Positions 50,930-58,472 of a DNA stretch of 64,000 bases are shown here, piece after piece. Within the stretch, counting starts at the first letter, position 1, and every line of letters begins with the position of its first letter. The position numbers and the translations under genes are program-made. Source of the DNA: Thainema sp966674685 (GTDB lineage: Bacteria; Cyanobacteriota; Cyanobacteriia; Phormidesmidales; Phormidesmidaceae); contig CBKWJC010000029.1 in the NCBI GenBank assembly GCA_966674685.1, positions 1 through 64,000 on the forward strand, in the 5' to 3' direction. Below the pieces are notes generated by a model. The model was not told the origin of the DNA and did not search any database. It was given only the letters and a program-made list of their open reading frames with translations.

Positions 50930-51550
50930 TTAACTAATATGACTGTCGGGATAAGAGGCTGATTGGGAGCGGCGGCGAGTGAGTAGACGGATGCCGCGCG
51001 TGATGGTGTACCAAACCAAGAACACAATCAGACCCAGGGCCAGAAAGGGAAGTGCGATCGCAAGCCAGGTCATGATCACAGCACTGAGATTTTCCGCAGT
51101 GGACAGAGCGGGATTGGCGAAACCTCCCGTCGTTGCTGTAGACGCGAGCCGAGTCACAACCGTTGCGCCCTCGGTGGCGGCGGCTGTGCCGCCGCCGACC
51201 ATCGCAGCCGCTGTCCACACGATCAGCGGACTGAGTTCAGGAAAGCTATCCATCACGGTACCCGATAGCATCCCTGCGGTTAGAATCGTGCCTGCGATCG
51301 CGGCGAGAGGCACCTCTACCACATCCAGCAGGTTATCAACCCAAGGGATATAGTAGGCAATGACTTCAACAACCGTAGCTCCGGCAAAGGCAATCAGCGC
51401 CGATTGAGTTGCCATCCAGGCCAATTCCTCCGGCGGTGCATAGTGTCCGGTGACAGCAGCAGCGCTCATGAGCAGCGGTGGAATGAAGATGCGAAATCCA
51501 GTTGCTGCACTGAGACCGATCCCAATGCACAGGGCAATTAAGATATCCAT
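50930..51550 (-). CDS. DUF4126 membrane protein
   Basis: A 206-aa integral membrane protein with about five helices. N-terminal LCIGIGLSAATGFRIFIPPLLMS and YIPWVDNLLDVVEVPLAAIAG are typical of DUF4126, found in many cyanobacteria and other bacteria, function unknown. A Gly/Ala/Thr-rich loop (MVGGGTAAATEGATVVTRL) occupies the middle and a basic tail ends the protein. Monocistronic. Confidence 0.85.
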   Translation of the reverse strand: MDILIALCIGIGLSAATGFRIFIPPLLMSAAAVTGHYAPPEELAWMATQSALIAFAGATVVEVIAYYIPWVDNLLDVVEVPLAAIAGTILTAGMLSGTVMDSFPELSPLIVWTAAAMVGGGTAAATEGATVVTRLASTATTGGFANPALSTAENLSAVIMTWLAIALPFLALGLIVFLVWYTITRGIRLLTRRRSQSASYPDSHIS

Positions 51551-51957
51551 TTTGGCGAATGTCCAAATTGTGGAATAGGTGCAGCAGTCTGCTCATCTCG
51601 AGCTTCTGTAAAGCCGCACTGGACAAGGAGTTTATTCATGACAACCCCAAATTGAACGGGTATGGCAGCTTGACCCGACCCTGCTTAAGTTCTAGTTTAA
51701 CAATCCTTAAAATCCAATACTTCGGTTGAGATTCGGCTGAAAAATTGACACAGTAGACTCATATCTACTCTTTATGAGATGGCACTCAACAAAGGGCTAA
51801 AGCCCTTTACCCTATCAGGGTTCATTCTGTTTACTCTCAATTTGAATTGGTATTAAATGTTACCCAAGCCTGGATTTAGGCTGTAAGCTGCTGACTTAGA
51901 TTGTGTATCAAACAGATATAGACACCGATTGCATTGGGCTAGGAAACCGTTTTAGGA
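51551..51957. other. Intergenic region
   Basis: 407 bp between divergent genes; a small hairpin AAAGGGCTAAAGCCCTTT (51791-51808) is the only structure noticed. Confidence 0.5.
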
Positions 51958-52215
51958 ATGAATCGTGGTATTCGCACCTGCATTAAGCAAACGTCAAACG
52001 GCTGGATATTAACCGTTATTGAATCTGCACCCCGTCATACGAGTCGGGTTGCCCCCTATCGCTACCGCATCGATCACTTTTTGTCGTCCTATCAAGATGC
52101 GATCGCACTGCAACATTCCTACATGGCTAACGCTACCAGTGCCGTTGTACAGCCGTTAAACGATGCCCAAGACCAGCGTACTTACATCAGAACCAAAACC
52201 TGCTCGAATGCCTGA
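51958..52215 (+). CDS. Small hypothetical protein
   Basis: An 85-aa basic protein, MNRGIRTCIKQTSNGWILTV..., with no membrane helix or known domain. A HIP1 site encodes DAIAL in frame as in native genes. The 3' end overlaps the convergent 184-aa gene by 34 bp. A TTTAGGA site sits very close to the ATG. It may be real but is not certain. Confidence 0.45.
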   Translation: MNRGIRTCIKQTSNGWILTVIESAPRHTSRVAPYRYRIDHFLSSYQDAIALQHSYMANATSAVVQPLNDAQDQRTYIRTKTCSNA

Positions 52216-52736
52216 GCAATCACCTGCCGCTGCTCGGTGTCATATCCCCAGCGGTTGAGAAATTCGGCGTAGTCTCCCTGACCAGTTTGAGCACTAGTGT
52301 GGAGAGTCTTGGCTCGTTCTGACAGTCCAGCAAGGTCAAGCTGCTGCATCAGTTGCTGCGTGCGCCGCTGCACCCGTTCGGAACCCGCCGCCAGTTCATC
52401 ATTTTCGTTACGACGATGGGCCACGGCCATTGCAGACGACATGGCCAAATTTTTTACCAATAGCTCTGACACGATCTGCGGTGACTGCTCTAGGGCGGTC
52501 AGCACGGCTGGAGTTGGCTGATCGGCTAGTGGGCTGTCTCCAGTGAGATAGGTGATGAAAAAGCCCCGCGCCCCGTTTTCGCTAGCAACCAGAGCTGCGA
52601 TCGCAGTTTGCAGTTCGGTTTCTGCATAAGCCTGCTGATCAGCTTTTGCCAGCAGTTCTTGGCTAATGCCGATTGCCTGTTGAAAAGTCAGATTTTCGGG
52701 GATGACGCGGGGTGACTGAGCCATAAACGATTTCAA
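52182..52736 (-). CDS. Conserved-type hypothetical protein, TTG start
   Basis: A 184-aa helical soluble protein with no recognised domain (FQQAIGISQELLAKADQQAY, ENGARGFFITYLTGDSP, SSAMAVAHRRNENDELAAGS). The TTG at 52736 has AGGAG nine bases upstream, while the ATG at 52724 is too far from it, so TTG is favoured. The residues and length suggest a cyanobacterial conserved protein of unknown role. Confidence 0.7.
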   Translation of the reverse strand: MKSFMAQSPRVIPENLTFQQAIGISQELLAKADQQAYAETELQTAIAALVASENGARGFFITYLTGDSPLADQPTPAVLTALEQSPQIVSELLVKNLAMSSAMAVAHRRNENDELAAGSERVQRRTQQLMQQLDLAGLSERAKTLHTSAQTGQGDYAEFLNRWGYDTEQRQVIAQAFEQVLVLM

Positions 52737-53178
52737 ATCGGTTCTCTCCTGGTTCTCGCAATCCGTGATTCTTGCAATCAGGGCTGCGATCGCCTGTTCA
52801 ATTCATACTGGTCAGTGTAACGAACTTCAATAGGTCACTCATTATCGAGGTCACTCATTTCATTATCGTTAAAACCGCTATAGTCTTAACGCTTGCCAAA
52901 TTGGACATAATCTGGCTTCTGGCAGATGATTTATGACATCTAGCAGTGATAAATCTGGATAAATACCTGAGATTGGCTTTACCAACTCAAAAATAAACAA
53001 TTTGACGTAATCATAGACGGAAGGTTGGCGCGTCGATTATCGTCTAATACGGTAATACGGATCTGGGTAATCCTCAAAGAGCGGCAATTTGCGTTGCGTA
53101 AGTCAAGCTTACCTAGCCCAAGCTCGCAATTGAGACCGTTACCTGAATTCATACACTCTCAAAGGAGACTCTACTCTA
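52737..53178. other. Intergenic region
   Basis: 442 bp between divergent genes. One HIP1-like site near 52787 and a strong ribosome site (AAAGGAGA) at the end; no gene or clear operator seen. Confidence 0.45.
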
Positions 53179-53598
53179 ATGACTCGCGCCATCATGGAAA
53201 CGGAAAAGGGCACCATTCATCTCGATCTATTCGATCAGGATGCACCCAACACCGTCAAGAACTTCGTCAAGCTGTCCGAATCAGGATTTTACGATGGACT
53301 CAACTTTCATCGTGTGATTCCTAACTTTATGATTCAGGGAGGCTGTCCTAAAGGTACGGGCACAGGTGGCCCCGGCTACACCATCAAGTGTGAAATCAAC
53401 TCCAACAAGCACTTGGCTGGAACGCTGTCGATGGCTCATGCGGGGCGGGATACTGGCGGCAGTCAGTTCTTCATCTGCCACAGCCCACAGCCACACTTAG
53501 ACGGTGTGCATACCGTGTTTGGTCAAACTGAGGATATGGATGTGGTCAATGCCATTCGTCAGGGTGACAAGATCCTATCCGTTAAAATCGAGCCGTAA
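53179..53598 (+). CDS. Cyclophilin-type peptidyl-prolyl isomerase
   Basis: A 139-aa compact cytoplasmic cyclophilin. The active-site residues are visible: NFHRVIPNFMIQGGCP (catalytic Arg in FHRV), AHAGRDTGGSQFFICHSPQPHLDG (binding pocket). It catalyses cis-trans isomerisation of prolyl bonds in protein folding. No signal peptide. AAAGGAGA precedes the ATG. The LapA-GGDEF gene follows 32 bp downstream. Confidence 0.93.
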   Translation: MTRAIMETEKGTIHLDLFDQDAPNTVKNFVKLSESGFYDGLNFHRVIPNFMIQGGCPKGTGTGGPGYTIKCEINSNKHLAGTLSMAHAGRDTGGSQFFICHSPQPHLDGVHTVFGQTEDMDVVNAIRQGDKILSVKIEP

Positions 53599-53630
53599 AT
53601 CGAGCTGTTTGTTGAGCCTAAACATTACTC

Positions 53631-54506
53631 ATGCTGCTGTTCATCATTGCTGCCATTGTCATTGCACTAGGGGCTATCATCTTTGCCCTGCAAAACCCTG
53701 ATCCGGTGATCGTGAACTTTCTAGCCCTCCAGTTCACGAATTCTCTTGCCCTGGTGCTGCTGGTGACGCTGGCAATTGGAGTTTTAATTGGGCTGCTGGT
53801 TTGTATCCCAGTGATCATTCGGCGCAACCTCAAGGTGTCGCATCAGAAACGACAGCTTGAGCAGATGCAAGCAGAAGTCCGCCATCGAGAGCGCGACTTG
53901 TCCAAGCAGGGACAAATGGTTGATGAGCTACATCAGCAAGGCAAAACGCGGCTGGATGTCTTTGGTTTAATTGAACCTGTGACGGGCTTGATGAGCCAAA
54001 GCGCCGTGCCCCAGGTGACGCAGTATTTGCTACAGCGGATGAGGCAAGAACCAGACAATTCTCGCTATCAATCCCTCAGCATTCTGCTGATTCGCATCAA
54101 TCAAGTGCAGGCAGAAGACGGTCATAGCACATTGCCGATTACCGATCCGGTGCTATATGCGATCGCACAGGCGATTGAATCCAAGTCCTATCCTGAAAGC
54201 TGGCTGCACTGCGATGGTCGGCAGCAGTTTACCTGCATTACACCCGGATTGGATGCAGAAGTAGCGGCTGACTATGGCGAAATGCTGCGGGCAACGCTGA
54301 ATGAGCTATCGATTACGCTCAGCAATGGTGCAAAAGTTCAGGTCAACGCCAGTGTAGGTGGCTCTCTGGCCGATACGACGCATCCAGTCGATAGCTCAGC
54401 TCAGTTACTGAACCACGCCAGAGAAGCCCTAGACAAAGCGGGTGAGCGGGGCAAAGATCGGTTTGCTTGGTTCCGGCCTGGTCTTGATCGGCTGATGTGG
54501 AATTAA
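53631..54506 (+). CDS. LapA-type membrane protein with degenerate GGDEF domain
   Basis: A 291-aa protein. Two helices at residues 1-20 and 38-62 with FALQNPDPVIVNFL form a LapA (DUF1049) module. A coiled coil (65-100) leads to a GGDEF-like fold (about 105-285): EPVTGLMSQSAVPQV in place of DxLTGLxNR, then DGRQQF at the GGDEF position, and NASVGGSL near the end. The active-site loop is lost, so c-di-GMP synthesis is unlikely; the domain may bind a ligand or partner. 32 bp after the cyclophilin gene, likely one transcript. Confidence 0.78.
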   Translation: MLLFIIAAIVIALGAIIFALQNPDPVIVNFLALQFTNSLALVLLVTLAIGVLIGLLVCIPVIIRRNLKVSHQKRQLEQMQAEVRHRERDLSKQGQMVDELHQQGKTRLDVFGLIEPVTGLMSQSAVPQVTQYLLQRMRQEPDNSRYQSLSILLIRINQVQAEDGHSTLPITDPVLYAIAQAIESKSYPESWLHCDGRQQFTCITPGLDAEVAADYGEMLRATLNELSITLSNGAKVQVNASVGGSLADTTHPVDSSAQLLNHAREALDKAGERGKDRFAWFRPGLDRLMWN

Positions 54507-55028
54507 GACCTAATTTTTCATAACTTTTTCTCACAGCCATTTCAGACAACTGTTTTTATTGTGATGAGTAATGGCTTAGCCAGATTTTATGCTTGCTTAA
54601 GCATTCTAAAGTTTGGCGACCTTACAGAAATGGGCTGAGATAAAGCGCGGAAACAATTTGAGCAGCAACCTGGCCCCCTTGGTTTGTTGAGCGGTTGTTT
54701 TAGCAGCCATAGCTCAGCCATTTCTGCGATCGCTAACGCTACTTCGGAAGAAACGGTTTGACCGCCTCGGCATGTCCTGAGAGCTGTCACGGCCGATGTA
54801 GCGAAACTTCATGGAAATAGCCAGCGCAGTCTCACTGAACCATCGCTAATTCTTAACGAGAAAGGCTCTCGCAGCGCGAGAGCCTTTCTTATTGAGCAAG
54901 TTGCATTAATAAAGCAGAGGTAGAACGACCAAACCAATTCTAACTATGACTCCGAATTAGCTCTCCTTGCCTCCCTGCCCCCCTGCACCCAGCATCTGAA
55001 TCTATAGACTGATTGGGTAGAAATGAAA
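54507..55028. other. Intergenic region between convergent genes
   Basis: 522 bp; apart from one HIP1-like site near 54726 and the terminator at 54860-54890, nothing supported. Confidence 0.5.
54860..54890. terminator. Bidirectional terminator
   Basis: GAAAGGCTCTCGC (54860-54872), loop AGC, GCGAGAGCCTTTC (54876-54888), then TTATT. It lies between the convergent LapA-GGDEF and carA genes; the T/A flanks suit both strands. Confidence 0.85.
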
Positions 55029-56174
55029 CTAGCGCTTATGCTCACGCATGGACTGGACGAACTTCTCAAATAAATAATCGGCATCGTGCGGGCCAGGACT
55101 GGCTTCTGGGTGGTACTGCACTGAAAAAATGGGCAGCGATCGATGCTGAATGCCAGCAACGGTACGATCATTCAAATTCAAGTGGGTGACCTCGACATCA
55201 GCATTGGCGATTGAGTCTGCGTCAATTGCAAAGCCGTGGTTTTGGCTGGTGATTTCCACCTTCTGAGACAAACCACAGGGCTGGTTAAGACCGCGATGAC
55301 CGAATTTCAGCTTAAAGGTCTTAGCACCTAGCGATAGTCCCAGAATTTGGTGCCCCATGCAGATGCCGAACATGGGCTTTTGGCTCTCCAGTAGCGCCTT
55401 TACCGTCTCGACGCCTTCCGTCACCGCTGCCGGATCGCCGGGGCCATTCGAGAGGAAAATGCCGTCGGGATTGTAGCTGAGGATTTTCTCAGGTGGCGTA
55501 TCCACTGGTACCACGATGACACGGCAACCATAGCTGGCTAAACGGCGCAGGATATTGCGTTTCACGCCAAAATCGAGTGCAACGACGGTCAGCGGTTTAT
55601 CCTCTGGACTGGAGGGCACGGGACCAAATTCCCAAACTGTATCCGTTGGATCAGACCACTCGTAAACGTCCGTCGTCGTAACGTCTTTGACCAGATTTAA
55701 CCCTTCCATGTTGGGGGCATCCTGAAGCTGACGCAGTAGCTCGTCTGGATCGAGAATCGTCGTGGACAGAGCACCATTCATCGAGCCGGAGGAACGTAGC
55801 TTGCGCGTTAGGGCACGGGTGTCAATGCCGTAGATGCCGGGAATGTTGTGCGTTTTCAAATAATTGGGCAGAGACTGGGTCGAGCGCCAGTTGCTGGGTC
55901 GATGGCAGACATTACGTGCGATCGCAGCTACGACTTGAGGCGATTGAGACTCTTCATCGTCTGGATTGACACCTGTGTTACCGAGTTCGGGATAGGTAAA
56001 CGTCAGCATCTGCCCCCGATAGCTGGGATCGGTGAGCACTTCCTGATAGCCCGTCATGCCAGTGTTGAAGACCACCTCACCCATGACAGTGCCCGGTGCA
56101 CCAAACGACCAGCCTCGATAAACGCTACCATCACTTAAGACCAACAATGCCGGGTCAGCATTTTGAAGGGGCAT
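55029..56174 (-). CDS. carA: Carbamoyl-phosphate synthase, small (glutaminase) subunit
   Basis: A 381-aa subunit, full length, that hydrolyses glutamine and passes ammonia to CarB for carbamoyl phosphate (arginine and pyrimidine synthesis). N-terminal CarA domain: LVLSDGSVYRGWSFG, VFNTGMTGYQEVLTDPSY. Class-I glutaminase domain: nucleophile Cys in MFGICMGHQILGLS near 258, and His/Glu in YHPEASPGPHD near 341-343. The ATG at 56174 is preferred; a TTG six bases earlier is the other option. The catalytic partner carB ends the window, about 6.5 kb away, so the two genes are not in one operon. Confidence 0.95.
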   Translation of the reverse strand: MPLQNADPALLVLSDGSVYRGWSFGAPGTVMGEVVFNTGMTGYQEVLTDPSYRGQMLTFTYPELGNTGVNPDDEESQSPQVVAAIARNVCHRPSNWRSTQSLPNYLKTHNIPGIYGIDTRALTRKLRSSGSMNGALSTTILDPDELLRQLQDAPNMEGLNLVKDVTTTDVYEWSDPTDTVWEFGPVPSSPEDKPLTVVALDFGVKRNILRRLASYGCRVIVVPVDTPPEKILSYNPDGIFLSNGPGDPAAVTEGVETVKALLESQKPMFGICMGHQILGLSLGAKTFKLKFGHRGLNQPCGLSQKVEITSQNHGFAIDADSIANADVEVTHLNLNDRTVAGIQHRSLPIFSVQYHPEASPGPHDADYLFEKFVQSMREHKR

Positions 56175-56574
56175 AGACAAATGACCTCAGGGAATTTTTA
56201 GAGACGCTTAATTACGCTCGATTAGCGGTACTATCCTACGACTTGTGGGCAGGATATGGGTAGAGTTTTCGCTCAACAATTTCATCAGCTTGTGACAAAA
56301 ACTGATAGCCAGAACCTGCGACCAAAGCAGATTGGTATAAACAGCCATATCTAAAGAACCGGGGGAGCGCCCCGCCGGGGCGCTCCCCCGGTTCTTTAGG
56401 TTATGTATTGAGTTATATGCACTTACTAACAACTGTGACAAAAGGTTGTGGCTTAGCCGTTTTTCCGAAAAGGGGTATACAGGTTTTGTGGCTATAGTTC
56501 GAGACCGTAGTCTAGCTAGCTTAGCATTCCACCAGCATCTTTGTACTCCACCTCACACCGACTCCTATAACTCC
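56175..56574. other. Divergent intergenic region with hairpin
   Basis: 400 bp between carA and the protease-like gene. The 23-bp hairpin at 56350-56398 is the main feature; promoters of both genes must lie here. Confidence 0.5.
56350..56398. repeat. 23-bp perfect hairpin
   Basis: 56350-56372 pair perfectly with 56376-56398 across GCC (core AACCGGGGGAGCGCCCC). Intergenic, no T-run. Confidence 0.8.
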
Positions 56575-57444
56575 ATGTGCTATCGATTTTCTCGTTCGCT
56601 TCTATCGTTCGTCCTGTTTGCTGGATTTGCGATCGCGGCTTCAGGCTGTAGCTTAACCCGCGATTCCACGACCAACGTTGAAGCTACTGCCAATATCACA
56701 GCCTCCTCCTCTGAACCAGAAGCGATAGCAAAAGCGACAACAGAGCCATCGACATCGCCAGCCACCTCATCGGCAGAATCGGAGGCTGCAACGGCGACAC
56801 CACAAGCCGATCCGGGAGCCGTCGCTTACTATCAAGGGGTGACGCGTGCGTCCAGTGCATTCAGCATTTCCCAAACGGCCCGCACACCCGACGATTGGAA
56901 ACTCGTTGCCAACCGCTGGCAGCAGGCAATCAATCTTTTGACAAAAGTTCCGTCTAGCAGCGCTTCCTACAGTGCGGCTCAAGGCAAAATTGTTGAATAT
57001 AACCGTAATTTTCAGGTTGCCCAAGCTAAGGCTAATGACGCGCAGGTCTCATCCGTTACCAACCAGGGCGCAAAACGAACGTTTCGTGCTCGCATTATCG
57101 GGCGGGCGGGTGGAACCCCGGTTATCTTAGTGAACTTTAACGGCGGTAAGCTCTATCCCATGATTGTGGATACAGGAGCTAGCGGTACGGTGATTACCAC
57201 TCAGATGGCGCAGGAACTGGGCGTTGTGCCGACTGGAGTGATTCGCGCTCAGGTGGCGGATGGTCGAATCGTCGAGAAGCTTGCGGGTGTTGTCCAATCT
57301 GTGGATGTGGCTGGAGCTAAGGCTGAAAATTTGCAGATTAGTGTTGCTCCACCCGCAATGGATATTGGCTTACTAGGCAACAATTTCTTTGCTCAATATA
57401 ACGTCACGTTTGAGCAAGACTGGGTGGTTTTTCACGAGCGTTAA
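56575..57444 (+). CDS. Retropepsin-like aspartic protease lipoprotein
   Basis: A 289-aa lipoprotein. The lipobox is AIAASGC near residue 23. A Ser/Thr/Ala/Glu-rich linker is followed by a helical segment and then a clan-AA retropepsin-like domain (about 165-289) with the active-site motif MIVDTGASGTVIT and the typical LLGNNFF flap-loop end. Such single-domain proteases act as dimers; related cyanobacterial proteins are of unknown substrate. The ATG 56575 fits the signal peptide; longer frames to 56446 do not. Confidence 0.85.
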   Translation: MCYRFSRSLLSFVLFAGFAIAASGCSLTRDSTTNVEATANITASSSEPEAIAKATTEPSTSPATSSAESEAATATPQADPGAVAYYQGVTRASSAFSISQTARTPDDWKLVANRWQQAINLLTKVPSSSASYSAAQGKIVEYNRNFQVAQAKANDAQVSSVTNQGAKRTFRARIIGRAGGTPVILVNFNGGKLYPMIVDTGASGTVITTQMAQELGVVPTGVIRAQVADGRIVEKLAGVVQSVDVAGAKAENLQISVAPPAMDIGLLGNNFFAQYNVTFEQDWVVFHER

Positions 57445-58038
57445 GCTAATTTTTGACAGGACGCTGAATGATTGAACGCGATGTGCGACTTTTGGGGCAA
57501 GCTGAGCAATTCCGCAGTCAAGGTCAGGGATTTGAAGCCCTTATCTAATCAGCTTTACAGAAGATTTGCTCATTCGTGCCCACCTATTTATCTGAAATCC
57601 GTGTATGGGAACCCTGTTTATGTTTTGTGAAATGCCTACTTGGCAGGCATTTCACAAAACATAAACAGTGAGATTTAATTGGATTTCATATTGTTCAAGG
57701 TGACAAACGAGGGATAATGCAGCGACCAGATTTGTAACGAAGCATAAAGGAAATAAATTGCTAGACGTTTGAACGGGTGACTGGGGATCAACAGCCTCGG
57801 ACGGACTTTCAGCTCTTCGAAGGCTCTGCTAAGCACTGATTTTAGGTGATCCCATTGATGAGCGGTGCCTATGTGACTGCGATCGCAAATCTGAACATCC
57901 ATCTCGCTGAGGTCGGAGAAAGAATTAAACTTCATTTCAACTTTTAAAGTTCTATCTGCTAGAACCCACCGAGCATGTTAAGTTCAGTATCGTTGCCAAA
58001 CAGTTCAAACGTCATTCGATAGAGACTAGAGTTCTGTT
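57445..58038. other. Intergenic region with repeats
   Basis: 594 bp containing the single MITE-like end at 57475-57491 and hairpin element B. A short minus-strand frame at 57675-57935 is judged spurious. Confidence 0.5.
57589..57690. repeat. Hairpin element B
   Basis: Left motif AAATCCGTGTATGGGAACCC, then a perfect 24-bp stem (57614-57637 with 57645-57668; TTTTGTGAAATGCC core). Inverted ends GAAATCC (57594) and GGATTTC (57681). Same family as elements A and C. Confidence 0.65.
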
Positions 58039-58248
58039 ATGCCTTTGTCTTCTAACCATTCCATTACCGATCTGTCTGCTGCGTCCCGTGAAGATTTCCG
58101 TGACTATGTCGCCCATCTTCAACTTCACATGGCGTTACAAGCGCGTAATCTAGTTCCCGGACTTCACCAGTCTGCCGATAGCCGTCAAGCCCTTCTGCAC
58201 CAAGCGCAAGCCGATGTGGAAAAGCTGGCTTCTCGTCAGGCTTGGTAA
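58039..58248 (+). CDS. Small hypothetical protein
   Basis: A 69-aa helical soluble protein, MPLSSNHSITDLSAASREDF..., ending ADVEKLASRQAW. No family recognised. The gene stands alone with a hairpin plus T-run after it, which supports expression. There is no strong ribosome site. Confidence 0.55.
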   Translation: MPLSSNHSITDLSAASREDFRDYVAHLQLHMALQARNLVPGLHQSADSRQALLHQAQADVEKLASRQAW

Positions 58249-58321
58249 ATAACTTGTCACTAAAGCGTTATCACTAGGGAAAGAAGGTGTTAACCAAGTT
58301 TGCGATCGCAACCGTTCATTC

Positions 58322-58349
58322 GGTGCCGCAGCTTGCTTAGCACCTTTTT
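58322..58349 (+). terminator. Possible terminator of the small gene
   Basis: GGTGC (58322-58326) pairs with GCACC (58340-58344), followed by TTTTTC. Confidence 0.5.
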
Positions 58350-58381
58350 CTTATTTCCCAAGTCATACATAGTTCGGTTAC

Positions 58382-58460
58382 ATCAAATCGGTGTATAAGA
58401 ATCCAATTGATTGTTGTGAAATGCTTGCAGAGCAAACATTTCACGACAGTTAATCATATT
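58382..58460. repeat. Hairpin element C
   Basis: Left motif ATCAAATCGGTGTATAAGAA, then an imperfect stem with TTGTGAAATGCTTGC (58413-58427) and GCAAACATTTCACGA (58431-58445). It matches elements A and B. Confidence 0.55.
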
Positions 58461-58472
58461 TTTCAACCGCAA

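Noticed and set aside
54587..54790. 67-codon minus frame
   Set aside because: Intergenic, no coding character.
57675..57935. 86-codon minus frame
   Set aside because: Its 3' end runs into hairpin element B; no domain or ribosome site.
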